A stretch of DNA of 36,187 bases from Terriglobales bacterium (GTDB lineage: Bacteria > Acidobacteriota > Terriglobia > Terriglobales > SCQP01): contig JANWJU010000039.1 in the NCBI GenBank assembly GCA_025451775.1, positions 1 to 36,187 on the forward strand. Reading direction: 5' to 3'. The notes beneath the pieces are model-generated. The model was not told the origin of the DNA. It saw only the letters and a list, made by a program, of their open reading frames with translations, and did not search any database. Below are positions 15,748 to 23,852 of the stretch, one piece after another. Position numbers and translations under genes: made by a program. Every line of letters begins with the position of its first letter. Position 1 is the stretch's first letter.

Positions 15748-15763
15748 CGGACGCATGCGTCCG
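15748..15763. promoter_or_regulatory. 16-bp perfect palindrome
   Basis: CGGACGCATGCGTCCG is self-complementary with no spacer, about 110 bp upstream of the VWA start. Dyad symmetry of this type suits a dimeric repressor, but no candidate regulator is adjacent. Confidence 0.4.
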
Positions 15764-15871
15764 ATAGCCTGACAGATCATTCGCGGTCGAATCGAGCGGT
15801 TTCGCTAGCTGAATGGAGATTCCGATGCGATATTTCGGGCTAGCCTGTTATGGGCGGCCGCGAGGCTCTCG

Positions 15872-16954
15872 ATGCGCACGAACACCTTGAACACCTTGGC
15901 GCCGCGGCTCGTCACTTTTCGCTGGGTCGCTCCCGCTGGTCGCTTGAGGGCGGGCTTCGATTGGCGGCCGGGGATGCCCGCTCTGCTCGTGGCATCTCCA
16001 AGCTGCCTCCAGAGCCGGGGTCGCCGCTTGCGGCGCTTTTGCCGGTTGCTGGGCTTTCTGGCTCTGTGCGCCCTGGCCGCAGAGGCGCAGGCCGCCCCGC
16101 CACGCAAGAACGCACCCCCTCCCTTCAATCTGTCGGTGACGTCGGCCCTGGTCGTTTTGCCGGTAACGGTCACCGCCAACGGGCACTTCGTCTCCGGGCT
16201 CCGCGCGAGGGATTTCCAGGTCTATGAGGACGGGCAGCCGCAAACAGTGACGGTCTTCGACACGGGGGACGCGCCGGTTACTGTCGGATTGATCGTGGAC
16301 CACAGTGGCAGCATGGCGGATAAGCTCCCGGAAGTGGCCGCGGCCAGCCGCGCGTTCGCGCAATCCAGCAATCCACGGGACGAAATGTTCGTCGTGGATT
16401 TCAATGAGCGTGCCGCCGTCGAATCGATCGGCGGATCGGCGTTTTCAAACGATCCGCAGAAACTGGAGGGAGCGCTCACCGCCGTTTCGGCGGGCGGGGA
16501 AACGGCGCTCTATGACGCCGTGGCCGTGGGGCTCCGTTATCTGCGGTTCGGCGGTTGGCAACGGAAGGCGCTGATCGTGGTCAGCGACGGCGGGGACAAT
16601 GCGAGCCGGCTCCGTTTCTCGCAGGTGTTGGCGCTGGCGCAACAATCGCAAGCCGCGATTTACGCGATCGGCTTAGAGAGCACCGCCGATGACGAAGGCA
16701 ACCCAGGGCTCCTCAAACAGCTCTGCAAGGCGACCGGGGGCATGGCCTACTTTCCTGAGGCCGGGAACTCCGTGATGGAAGCCTCTGCAGCCATCGCCCG
16801 CGACCTCCGCGCCCAGTATACGCTTGGGTACGTGCCGCACGCGCGAAGTGACAAGAAAACCTTCCGCAAGGTTGTGGTGAAAGTCGCCGCAAGTGGGCGA
16901 GGCAAACTGACGGCGCGTACTCCGCCCGGCTACTCCACCGGTCCGGATTATTGA
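15872..16954 (+). CDS. Exported VWA-domain protein (acidobacterial VWFA-related type)
   Basis: 360-aa product with the layout of the VWFA-related acidobacterial family: a signal peptide, a short beta domain ending in DFQVYEDGQPQTVTVFD, then a von Willebrand A domain with the MIDAS motif DHSGS (143-147) and VSDGGDNAS. It ends with YTLGYVP...KVVVKV typical of the family. The start is uncertain. From the ATG at 15872, with GAGG 6 bp upstream, residues 12-46 are encoded by repeat B3, and the real hydrophobic signal (LRRFCRLLGFLALCALAAEA) begins only near residue 53. Alternatives are the ATG at 15974 inside the repeat, or a TTG near 16028. A repeat inserted at the 5' end may have replaced the native start. 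The stop is 14 bp before repeat B4. Confidence 0.85.
   Translation: MRTNTLNTLAPRLVTFRWVAPAGRLRAGFDWRPGMPALLVASPSCLQSRGRRLRRFCRLLGFLALCALAAEAQAAPPRKNAPPPFNLSVTSALVVLPVTVTANGHFVSGLRARDFQVYEDGQPQTVTVFDTGDAPVTVGLIVDHSGSMADKLPEVAAASRAFAQSSNPRDEMFVVDFNERAAVESIGGSAFSNDPQKLEGALTAVSAGGETALYDAVAVGLRYLRFGGWQRKALIVVSDGGDNASRLRFSQVLALAQQSQAAIYAIGLESTADDEGNPGLLKQLCKATGGMAYFPEAGNSVMEASAAIARDLRAQYTLGYVPHARSDKKTFRKVVVKVAASGRGKLTARTPPGYSTGPDY
15904..16010 (+). repeat. Interspersed repeat family B, copy 3 (short form, inside VWA 5' end)
   Basis: GCGGCTCGTCACTTTTCGC through GGGCGGGCTTCGA, GGGGATGCCCGCTCTGCTC and CATCTCCAAGCTGCCTCC. The two inverted-repeat modules of the long form are absent. The copy is read in frame by the longest VWA ORF without introducing a stop. 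Confidence 0.85.
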
Positions 16955-16968
16955 GCCTGGCGGCGCAA

Positions 16969-17074
16969 GTGGCTCGTCACTCTTCGCTGGTTCGCGCCCG
17001 TTGGCTGCTTGCCGGGGGGCTTCGATCGGCGGCATCGGGCGCCCGCTCTGCTCGTGGCGCTTCCAAGCGGTTGC
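16969..17074 (+). repeat. Interspersed repeat family B, copy 4 (short, diverged)
   Basis: GTGGCTCGTCACTCTTCGC through GGGGGGCTTCGATC, GCCCGCTCTGCTCGTGGC and a changed 3' end (TTCCAAGCGGTTGC). It is the most diverged copy. It lies 14 bp after the VWA stop, between the convergent VWA and MFS genes. Confidence 0.75.
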
Positions 17075-17103
17075 GAAACCAGCCCCGACCGCGACGCCCC
17101 CGC

Positions 17104-18702
17104 TCAGCGTTGGCGGTCGAAACGGGGCTTGCGCATGATCCAGACCAGGGGAGCGACTCCGAAGAATAGGACCGCGAGCAGGCGGAACGCGTCCAGATAG
17201 CTGAGCACGGTGGCTTGGCGGAGCACGGAACCATAGATCAGGCCCCAGGCCTGATGGCTGGCCAGCGTCAGGCTCGATCCCGCCTGGTGCAGCATCGCCA
17301 TCAAGCCGGAGTGGAGCTGGCGCACGTGCGGGCTGGCGGGGTTGATGTGGGCGACGAGGCGGTCTTGATGGACTTGGCGGCGGCGGGCCAGCACCGTCGC
17401 CATGATCGAAATACCAAAGCTCGACCCGATGTTGCGGGTGAAGCCCGTGATGCTGGTGGCGTAGCCCATCTCGTGGTTGGGGATGGGATCCACGCTGATG
17501 GTGGCGAAGGGGACAAAGACAAAGGAGAGTCCCGCGCCCATCAGCATCTGCGGCCAGAAGAAACTCCAGGGGCCGGCGCTGCCATCCAGGCTGGCAAACC
17601 AGAGCACGCCAAATGCCGAAGCCACGATGCCGCCGAACAGCAGCGCGCGCATGTCCCAACGGCGGCCGATCAGGTAGCCGGCCAGCGGCATCAGGATCAT
17701 GGTGGCGGCACCGCGCGGGGCGTTCCAGATGCCGGCGGTTATGGCCGGGAACTGCAGCACCTCTTGCATGAACAGCGGCAGCAGCAGGATGCTGCCGTAG
17801 AGCACGAAAAACAGCACGATGGAGAGGCCGGCGGCGGCGGCGAAGGTGCGGTATTTGAACAGGCGCAGGTGCACGACCGGCGCGGGCGCGCGCAGCTCCC
17901 AGATTACAAAAGCAACCAGGCAGGCGCCGCCGATGACCGCCAAGGCCGCGATCCAATGGGAACTGAACCAATCCGCCTCCTGGCCCTTGTCGAGCACCAC
18001 TTGCAGGGCGGCGACGCCAATCGCCAACAGCCCCACGCCCCAGTAGTCGATGCCCTGCTTTTGGCCGCGCACGTAGGCGGGATCGGAGACAAAAATTTTG
18101 ACCATGATCCAGCCGAAGATGCTGACCGGAAGGTTGATGAAAAACACCCAGCGCCAGGAGAAGCTGGTGGTGAGCCATCCGCCCAGCACGGGAGCGAGGA
18201 TGGGGGCGACGACGATGCCCACGCCCCACATGGCCATGGCGTGGCCGCGCTGTTCGCGCGGAAACGTCTCCAGCAAAATGGCGCGCGTGGTGGGTTGCAG
18301 CGCGCCGCCAAAGAGGCCTTGCAGCACGCGGCAGCCGATGAGGATGGGCAGCGTGGGCGCCAGGCCGCACATCATGCTGGCGACGGTAAAGCCGGTGACG
18401 GCGGTGAGCAGCAGGCGCTTGCGGCCGAAGCGGGCCGCCAGCCAGCCGGTCATCGGCAGCACGATGGCATTCGAGACCAGATAGGAGGTCAGGACCCAGG
18501 TGGCCTCGTCGATCGAGGCCGAGAGGTTGCCGGCGATGTAGGGGATGCTGACGTTGACCGCCGAGGTGTCGACCAGTTCCATCACGGCGCTGGCCATGAC
18601 GGCGATGGCGATAAACCATCGGGTCCAAACTTCGGCTCGGGAGACGGCTGCGGCGGGCTCGTTCAACGTTTGAGCGTAGCAAGAATTATCATCAATTGGC
18701 AC
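17104..18702 (-). CDS. MFS multidrug exporter, DHA2 (EmrB/QacA) family
   Basis: Inner-membrane proton-drug antiporter of the 14-helix DHA2 group. TM1 carries MELVDTSAVNVSIPYIAGNL (motif D1), followed by the loop 2-3 motif GWLAARFGRKRLLL, CRVLQGLFGGALQPTTRAI and the motif C region GVGIVVAPILAPVLGGWL. Length is about 532 aa. The start is uncertain: the frame stays open to 18786, but its first 28 codons are repeat A2. A GTG at 18700-18702 (VPIDDNS) or a TTG at 18666 is more likely. No membrane-fusion or outer-membrane partner is adjacent, so it may act alone or with partners elsewhere. Substrate is unknown. Confidence 0.88.
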   Translation of the reverse strand: MPIDDNSCYAQTLNEPAAAVSRAEVWTRWFIAIAVMASAVMELVDTSAVNVSIPYIAGNLSASIDEATWVLTSYLVSNAIVLPMTGWLAARFGRKRLLLTAVTGFTVASMMCGLAPTLPILIGCRVLQGLFGGALQPTTRAILLETFPREQRGHAMAMWGVGIVVAPILAPVLGGWLTTSFSWRWVFFINLPVSIFGWIMVKIFVSDPAYVRGQKQGIDYWGVGLLAIGVAALQVVLDKGQEADWFSSHWIAALAVIGGACLVAFVIWELRAPAPVVHLRLFKYRTFAAAAGLSIVLFFVLYGSILLLPLFMQEVLQFPAITAGIWNAPRGAATMILMPLAGYLIGRRWDMRALLFGGIVASAFGVLWFASLDGSAGPWSFFWPQMLMGAGLSFVFVPFATISVDPIPNHEMGYATSITGFTRNIGSSFGISIMATVLARRRQVHQDRLVAHINPASPHVRQLHSGLMAMLHQAGSSLTLASHQAWGLIYGSVLRQATVLSYLDAFRLLAVLFFGVAPLVWIMRKPRFDRQR

Positions 18703-18708
18703 GGGCTT

Positions 18709-18781
18709 CAGCGCGGCGCATTCGCCGCGCGGCCCGCTTATGCTCGCACCGGCTTGGGGCCCCGGAGCCCCAAGCCGGTGC
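18709..18781. repeat. Interspersed repeat family A, copy 2 (double hairpin)
   Basis: Two perfect hairpins in tandem: GCGCGGCG-CATT-CGCCGCGC (18711-18730), and GCACCGGCTTGGGGC paired with GCCCCAAGCCGGTGC around six bases (18746-18781). They are joined by CCCGCTTATGCT, which copy 1 also has. It lies in the gap between the divergent MFS and thpR genes and ends 7 bp before the thpR start. It could block the thpR ribosome site or act as a two-way attenuator. Confidence 0.75.
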
Positions 18782-18788
18782 TGCACGA

Positions 18789-19340
18789 ATGATGCGATTA
18801 TTTCTCGCCATTCCGGTCACCGGGTCGGCCCGCGCTGGGCTGGAAACGGCACTGGAGCGCTGGCGCGCCGTCACCACCAGGCCGCGCTGGGAGCTGCCCG
18901 GCGACTGGCACGTCACGCTCAAGTTCATCGGCACTTGGCCGGATACCGGGGAAGCGCGCCTGCTCGCCGCGCTGGGCCGCCAACCCTGGCCGCACATGCG
19001 GCTGCGGATCACTGGGCTGGGCGCCTTCCCCTCGCCGCGGCGTCCCAGCATCTTGTGGGCGGGGGTGACGCCCGCCGCGCCGCTGGCGGCGTGGGCGGCG
19101 CGCATCGAGGCCGTTGTGGCGCCTTTGGGGGTGGCCCCGGAACGACGCCCGTTTACGCCCCACGTCACCTTGGCGCGGGGACCGGCACCCGGAGAGGCGG
19201 CTGCCGTCCTGAGCGAGTGGCAGCAGCCGGGAGGCGCATGGGGCGAGGTTGATGCCGATGGCATGGCGCTCTACCAGACGCTGCCGGATGCGACCCCCGG
19301 CATGCGCTACCGCATCCGGCATCATTTCCGTGGCGCCTAG
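18789..19340 (+). CDS. thpR: RNA 2',3'-cyclic phosphodiesterase
   Basis: 2H phosphoesterase of the ThpR/LigT family that opens 2',3'-cyclic phosphates on RNA. The 183-aa product starts MMRLFLAIPVTGSARAGLET (an adjacent ATG at 18792 is equally possible). It shows the two defining HXTX motifs, HVTL at 41-44 (GDWHVTLKFIG) and HVTL at 125-128 (FTPHVTLARG). The longer frame from 18696 reads through repeat A2 and is rejected. The stop codon overlaps that of the convergent nadK (shared CTAG), leaving no room for a terminator between them. Confidence 0.92.
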   Translation: MMRLFLAIPVTGSARAGLETALERWRAVTTRPRWELPGDWHVTLKFIGTWPDTGEARLLAALGRQPWPHMRLRITGLGAFPSPRRPSILWAGVTPAAPLAAWAARIEAVVAPLGVAPERRPFTPHVTLARGPAPGEAAAVLSEWQQPGGAWGEVDADGMALYQTLPDATPGMRYRIRHHFRGA

Positions 19341-20182
19341 GCGCCCCAGTGCAGTTTGGCGCGCAGGCTCTGAAAGTAGCCGGGGCCGCGGGCGGCCACC
19401 AGCGTGAGCGCCAACGGGCTGCGGGTGCAGCGGATGCGGTCACCGATCTGCAATCGCTCACCGTGCTGCCCATCGATGGTCAGCATCGGCGCCTCGGCCG
19501 CGGCCCGCACCTGGAGCACGACCTGGGAGCCGTCGCGCACCACCAGCGGGCGCTGGCTGAGCCCGTGCGGGCAGATGGGGGTAATGAGCAGCGCGTCCAA
19601 TCCTGGGTGCACCACCGGGCCGCCGGCACTGAACGAGTAGGCGGTCGATCCGGTGGAGGTGGCCACCAGCACGCCGTCGGCGCGATAGACGCCCACGGGT
19701 TCCTCGTCGATCGTCAATTCGAGTTGCACCGGGCGGGCCAGCCCCGCCTTACACACCACAACTTCGTTGAGGGCATCGAAGCTGGCGAGGCGCTCGCCGC
19801 CGCGCTCGAGTTGGGCGCGCACCAGGGCGCGGCGCTCGCGCACGCCGCCGCCGGCGATCACCGTCTCCAAACTGGAGTAGAGGTCGTCGCGGGCGGTTTC
19901 GGTGAGGAATCCCAGCGTGCCGAGGTGAACGGCGAGCACGGGCACGTCGGCGGCGGCCAAGCGCGGCGCCACGTGCAGCATGGTGCCATCGCCGCCTAAG
20001 ACGACGGCCAACGCCGGCGCCGGCCCGGGGCCGGAGGGGGCAGACTGCGATTCCAGTAACGGTTGGAATCCGCGCTCCCGGAGCCAGGCGCACAGTTCCT
20101 CCCTCACCCGTGCGGCCTGCCCATGGTGGGGGTTGGCGTAGATCGCGATGCCGGCGCCGGCGGAAATGGCCATGTCCGACAT
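19337..20182 (-). CDS. nadK: NAD kinase
   Basis: Phosphorylates NAD to NADP in the cytoplasm. The 281-aa product has VVLGGDGTMLH (GGDG at 63-66), VHLGTLGFLTE and DGVLVATSTGSTAYSFSAGGPVVHP, the three hallmark motifs, plus LNEVVV. The start ATG (20180-20182) shares a base with the tlyA stop TAA, so it is translationally coupled. It is last in dxs-tlyA-nadK. The 3' end overlaps thpR by 4 bp. Confidence 0.96.
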   Translation of the reverse strand: MSDMAISAGAGIAIYANPHHGQAARVREELCAWLRERGFQPLLESQSAPSGPGPAPALAVVLGGDGTMLHVAPRLAAADVPVLAVHLGTLGFLTETARDDLYSSLETVIAGGGVRERRALVRAQLERGGERLASFDALNEVVVCKAGLARPVQLELTIDEEPVGVYRADGVLVATSTGSTAYSFSAGGPVVHPGLDALLITPICPHGLSQRPLVVRDGSQVVLQVRAAAEAPMLTIDGQHGERLQIGDRIRCTRSPLALTLVAARGPGYFQSLRAKLHWGA

Positions 20183-20925
20183 TATTGCAGGACAGCGTAC
20201 ACGAGATATTCCTGATTGCCGCTGGCCCCCAGCACCGGGCTGGGCATCTCGCCCAGGAGGCGGCCGCCCAAGCTGACGAGGGCCGCGCCAACGCGGCGCA
20301 CGGCCGCCGCCTGCGCGGCCGGATCGCGCACCAGCCCGCCCTTGCCCACCGCCTCCCGCCCCGCCTCGAACTGCGGCTTGACCAGCACGATCGCCTCCGC
20401 TCCCGGCTCGAGCAGCGGCGCCACCGCCGGCAGCAGCAGCGTCGCCGAGATGAACGACACATCCATGACCAGCAGCGAAGGCCGCTCGCCGCCGAGGTCC
20501 TCGGCTTTCAGATAGCGGGCGTTGGTCTTTTCCAGCAGATGGACGCGGGCGTCAGTGCGCAAACGCCAGATCATCTGGTTGGTGCCGCTATCGACGGCGT
20601 GCACGCGGCGCGCGCCCCGCGCCAGCAGGCAATCGGTGAAGCCACCGCTGGAGGAACCGATGTCGAGCGCCAGGCGGCCGTCGACCCGAACGGCAAACAA
20701 ATCGAGCGCGGCCGCCAGTTTATCCCCCGCCCGGCTGGCAAAGCGCGAGGTGGGGGCGCGCACCTCCAGGGCCACATCGGCGGGCAGTTGATGCCCCGGC
20801 TTGGCGGCCTTTTGCCCGGCGGCGAACACCTCGCCGGCGAGGATGAGGGCTTGCGCCTGCTGGCGGCTTGCGGCCAGACCGCGGGCGACCAAGAGTTGAT
20901 CCAGCCGGAGTTTAGCGGCGCTCAC
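20182..20925 (-). CDS. tlyA: TlyA family rRNA (cytidine-2'-O)-methyltransferase
   Basis: The 247-aa protein has an N-terminal S4 RNA-binding domain (KLRLDQLLVARGLAASRQQAQ, about residues 4-60) and an FtsJ/RrmJ-like methyltransferase domain. The latter shows FASRAGDKLAAAL, LALDIGSSSGGFTDCLL (SAM site), LLVMDVSFIS and IVLVKPQFEAGRE. TlyA methylates 2'-OH groups of cytidines in 16S and 23S rRNA in mycobacteria, and many homologues have been called hemolysin-like. Which sites are modified here is unknown. It is 15 bp downstream of dxs and coupled to nadK. Confidence 0.94.
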   Translation of the reverse strand: MSAAKLRLDQLLVARGLAASRQQAQALILAGEVFAAGQKAAKPGHQLPADVALEVRAPTSRFASRAGDKLAAALDLFAVRVDGRLALDIGSSSGGFTDCLLARGARRVHAVDSGTNQMIWRLRTDARVHLLEKTNARYLKAEDLGGERPSLLVMDVSFISATLLLPAVAPLLEPGAEAIVLVKPQFEAGREAVGKGGLVRDPAAQAAAVRRVGAALVSLGGRLLGEMPSPVLGASGNQEYLVYAVLQ

Positions 20926-20940
20926 GTGGCGATGCCACCG

Positions 20941-22893
20941 TCAGGAACGGCTCCGGGTGCGGAACCCGGCGGCAGCGCCGGTGGCGCCGGTGGCGGCACT
21001 GGCCGCCGACGGCCCGCTGGCAAAGTGGCGGATGCGCTCGCAGATGCCGTCGCAGTCGAGGCCGTATTTGGCGTGCAGCAGCGCCGGGCTGCCGTGGGGA
21101 ATAATGCGATCGGGAACACCGATGCGCAACATCGAGACGGGGATGCGCCGGTCCTGCACCAGCGCCGCCACCAGCGCCCCAAAGCCGCCGCTGAGCGTGC
21201 CCTCCTCCGCCGTCACCAGAAAGGGTTTCTCCGCCGCCAGGCAGGCGATCAGCTCCTCATCGAGCGGCTTGGCGAAGCGGGCGTTGATGACGGTCAGCGA
21301 CAGCCCCTCCTGGGCCAGCCGCGTGGCCGCTTCCAGGCAGGGGTAGACCATGCTGCCCAGCGCCAGGATGGCTCCATCGCTGCCCTCGCGCAGGATTTCG
21401 GCACGCCCGATTTCGAGCTGCCGCGGCGCCGCCTCCAGCGCCACCCCCATGCCGTTGCCGCGGGGATAGCGGAAGGCGATGGGCGCGCCGTGCTCGAGCG
21501 CGGTGTAGAGCATGTGCCGCAACTCATTCTCGTCCTTGGGCGCCATCACCGTCATGTTGGGCGCGGCCACAAGATAGGCGATGTCGTAGAGGCCGTGGTG
21601 GGTGGGGCCATCCGAACCCACGATGCCGCCGCGGTCGAGGGCGAACGTCACCGGCAGGTTCATCAGGCACACGTCGTGGATGACCTGATCGTAGGCACGC
21701 TGCAGAAAGGTCGAGTAGATGGCCGCCACCGGCCGCAGCCCCTCGCACGCCAGCCCGGCGGCGAAAGTCACGGCGTGCTGTTCGGCAATGCCCACATCGA
21801 AGAAGCGGCGCGGATACCTGGCCGCGAACTCGCTCAGCCCGGTGCCCTCGGTCATGGCGGCGGTGATGGCCACCACCCGCCGGTCGGCGGCGGCCCGCTC
21901 GCACATCGCCTGGCCAAACACGCTGGTGTAGCTGGGCGCGCTCGCCGGCGCCTTGGCAAACGCCCCGGTGGAGATGTCAAAGGCGGTTACGCCGTGATAC
22001 TTCATGGGGAGCCGCTCGGCGTGCGCGTACCCCTTGCCCTTGCGCGTGACCACGTGCAGCAGCACCGGTCCGGGGTGGTCCTTGACCTGCTCCAGCGTGG
22101 CCAGCAGGGTGTCGAGGTTATGGCCATTGACCGGGCCCACGTACTTGAACCCCAACTCCTCGAAGACCAAGCCCGGCAGGATCAAGCCTTTCACCGCCTC
22201 CACCCACTGCCGCACCATGCGGAACAGGCGCGGACCCACGCGCGGTACCGAGCTGATGAGCTGCTCGATCTCGTCGCGCACGCGCTGGTAGGCCTGCCCG
22301 TGGACGATGCGGTTCAAATAGCCGGAGAGCGCGCCCACGTTGGGCGAGATCGACATCTCGTTGTCGTTGAGGATGACCAGCAGCCGGGGCTTCAGGTGCC
22401 CAGCCTGGTTGAGCCCCTCGAGGCCGACGCCGCCGGTGAGGCCGGCATCGCCGATGACGGCAATAACGTAGTTGTCCTGCCCGGCGAGATCGCGCGCCGT
22501 GCACATGCCCAGCGCCGCCGAAATCGAGGTGCAGGCGTGGGCGACGTTGAAGGCGTCGTAGGGGCTCTCGTCCCGCACCGGAAAGCCGCTGATGCCGCCG
22601 TATTGGCGCAGGGTGGGAAAGCGGTCGCGGCGCCCGGTCAAAATCTTGTGGCCGTAGGCCTGGTGGCCCACGTCCCAGACGATCTTGTCGCGGGGCGCGT
22701 TGAACAGGTAATGCAACGCCAGCGTCAACTCCACCGTGCCCAGGCTGCTGGCCAAGTGCCCGCCCACCTTGGCCACGGTCGAGATCATGAAATCGCGCAG
22801 CTCCTCGGCGACCCGGGGCAGCTCGGCGCGCGGAATCTTTTTCAGGTCCGCGGGCGAATCAATGTGGGTGAGGTACCGGTACTCCATAGCCAT
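20941..22893 (-). CDS. dxs: 1-deoxy-D-xylulose-5-phosphate synthase
   Basis: Thiamine-diphosphate enzyme that condenses pyruvate and glyceraldehyde 3-phosphate, the first step of the MEP isoprenoid pathway. The 650-aa product shows GGHLASSLGTVELTLALHY, WDVGHQAYGHKILTGR, the ThDP motif starting IGDAGLTGGVGLEGLN and ending in LNDNEMSIS, then FDVGIAEQHAVTFAAGLA with the catalytic Glu, and DRGGIVGSDGPTHHG. The first motif reads GDAG where E. coli has GDGA, a variant within the family. The C-terminal ~25 residues are an Ala/Ser/Gly-rich extension. It is divergent from ispA by 32 bp and heads dxs-tlyA-nadK. Confidence 0.97.
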   Translation of the reverse strand: MAMEYRYLTHIDSPADLKKIPRAELPRVAEELRDFMISTVAKVGGHLASSLGTVELTLALHYLFNAPRDKIVWDVGHQAYGHKILTGRRDRFPTLRQYGGISGFPVRDESPYDAFNVAHACTSISAALGMCTARDLAGQDNYVIAVIGDAGLTGGVGLEGLNQAGHLKPRLLVILNDNEMSISPNVGALSGYLNRIVHGQAYQRVRDEIEQLISSVPRVGPRLFRMVRQWVEAVKGLILPGLVFEELGFKYVGPVNGHNLDTLLATLEQVKDHPGPVLLHVVTRKGKGYAHAERLPMKYHGVTAFDISTGAFAKAPASAPSYTSVFGQAMCERAAADRRVVAITAAMTEGTGLSEFAARYPRRFFDVGIAEQHAVTFAAGLACEGLRPVAAIYSTFLQRAYDQVIHDVCLMNLPVTFALDRGGIVGSDGPTHHGLYDIAYLVAAPNMTVMAPKDENELRHMLYTALEHGAPIAFRYPRGNGMGVALEAAPRQLEIGRAEILREGSDGAILALGSMVYPCLEAATRLAQEGLSLTVINARFAKPLDEELIACLAAEKPFLVTAEEGTLSGGFGALVAALVQDRRIPVSMLRIGVPDRIIPHGSPALLHAKYGLDCDGICERIRHFASGPSAASAATGATGAAAGFRTRSRS

Positions 22894-22925
22894 GGCGATG
22901 GTGGCGAGGCTGTGTTCAGGCTACC

Positions 22926-23852
22926 ATGGACGCCTCAGGGGGAATGGTGTCGGAGCACTGGATGGCGGAGGAAAAAGCGGGCGTGGATGGGCGCCTGGCC
23001 CAGGCAGCGCCAGCCGAATACACGGCGCCCGCGGCGTTGCATCGCGCGCTGCGCTACAGCCTGCTGGCGGGAGGCAAGCGGCTGCGTCCGCTGCTGTGCC
23101 GCGCCGCCGCCCGCGCCATTGCCGGCGAGGACGTGGACGCCGCCTGGACGCCGGCGATGGCGGTGGAGATGATCCACACCTATTCGCTGATCCACGACGA
23201 TCTACCCGCGCTCGACAACGATGCGCTGCGCCGCGGCCGGCCCACCTGCCATGTGGTGTTTGGCGAAGGCCTGGCCATCCTCGCCGGCGATGCCCTGCTG
23301 ACACTGGCCTTCGAGCAGCTAGCCGCCACGCCGGTGGCGCCGGCCATAACCGTAGCGATGCTGCGCGCGCTGGCGCGCGCCGCGGGCACGCCCGCGGGCA
23401 TGGTGGCTGGCCAGGTGGCGGATTTGGAGGCTTCGGCTCCGCAGGTCAGCGCCACGGAGAACCTCGCCCTCACCCTGGAGACGGTGCGCGCCATCCACAC
23501 CCGCAAGACGGCGGCGTTGATCGGGGCCAGCGTGGTCCTGGGCGGGCTCGCCGCCCAAGCCGACGCCGCGCAACTTCAGGTGCTGGAACAGTTTGGGGCG
23601 GCGATCGGGCTGGCCTTTCAGATCGTTGATGACCTGTTGGACCTCACCGGCTCGGACCTGCAACTGGGCAAAACCGCCGGCAAGGATGCCGCGCAGGCCA
23701 AAGCCACCTACCCCGCCGCCGTGGGCGCGGCCGCCGCGCACGCCGAAGCCCAGCGCCTGCAGCGCCAGGCGCGGGAGCTGATCGCCGGCTGGGGCGCGCC
23801 CGCCGCCCGCCTGCAGGCGCTGGCCACGCTCATGGTCGAACGCCAGCGTTGA
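22926..23852 (+). CDS. ispA: Polyprenyl diphosphate synthase (FPP/GGPP type)
   Basis: Trans-prenyltransferase that builds farnesyl or geranylgeranyl diphosphate from IPP. The 308-aa product has LLAGGKRLRPLL, the first aspartate-rich motif DDLPALD (91-97, the DDX4D form of type II bacterial enzymes) and the second motif DDLLD (235-239) followed by LGKTAGKD. Start choice is open: ATGs at 22926, 22944 and 22962 are in frame, and the second has a GGGGG stretch directly before it. Chain length cannot be fixed by eye. It is divergent from dxs, which supplies the same pathway. Repeat B5 begins immediately after the stop codon. Confidence 0.93.
   Translation: MDASGGMVSEHWMAEEKAGVDGRLAQAAPAEYTAPAALHRALRYSLLAGGKRLRPLLCRAAARAIAGEDVDAAWTPAMAVEMIHTYSLIHDDLPALDNDALRRGRPTCHVVFGEGLAILAGDALLTLAFEQLAATPVAPAITVAMLRALARAAGTPAGMVAGQVADLEASAPQVSATENLALTLETVRAIHTRKTAALIGASVVLGGLAAQADAAQLQVLEQFGAAIGLAFQIVDDLLDLTGSDLQLGKTAGKDAAQAKATYPAAVGAAAAHAEAQRLQRQARELIAGWGAPAARLQALATLMVERQR

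Larger units (their letters stand above)
15439..15871. other. 433-bp intergenic region with palindromes and a DnaA box
   Basis: Divergent space between the LPKTA gene and the VWA gene. It holds the 7-bp inverted repeat TCACCTT/AAGGTGA (15545-15570), inside which TGTGGATAA (15551-15559) is a consensus DnaA box on the minus strand. A 16-bp perfect palindrome, CGGACGCATGCGTCCG, lies at 15748-15763. Short open frames in this stretch lack ribosome sites and coding character, so no gene is called. Confidence 0.6.

Noticed and set aside
15545-15763. Replication origin
   Set aside because: Only one DnaA box was found, with no AT-rich unwinding region and no dnaA, dnaN or gidA nearby.
15552-15843. 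Two small plus-strand ORFs upstream of the VWA gene
   Set aside because: No ribosome site, unlikely composition, and they cover the palindromes of the divergent control region.
13010-17074. Insertion sequence or prophage in the ars-sortase region
   Set aside because: No transposase, integrase or phage structural gene is seen, and no target-site duplications were evident by eye.
16673-18682. 669-aa minus-strand frame over the MFS gene and VWA end
   Set aside because: Shifted frame over the transporter. It reads through repeat B4 into antisense VWA sequence and has no transport motifs.
20110-23172. 1020-aa plus-strand frame across tlyA and dxs
   Set aside because: Antisense open frame created by high GC. 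Rich in His, Arg, Gln and Gly with no domain, and it spans two confident genes on the other strand.
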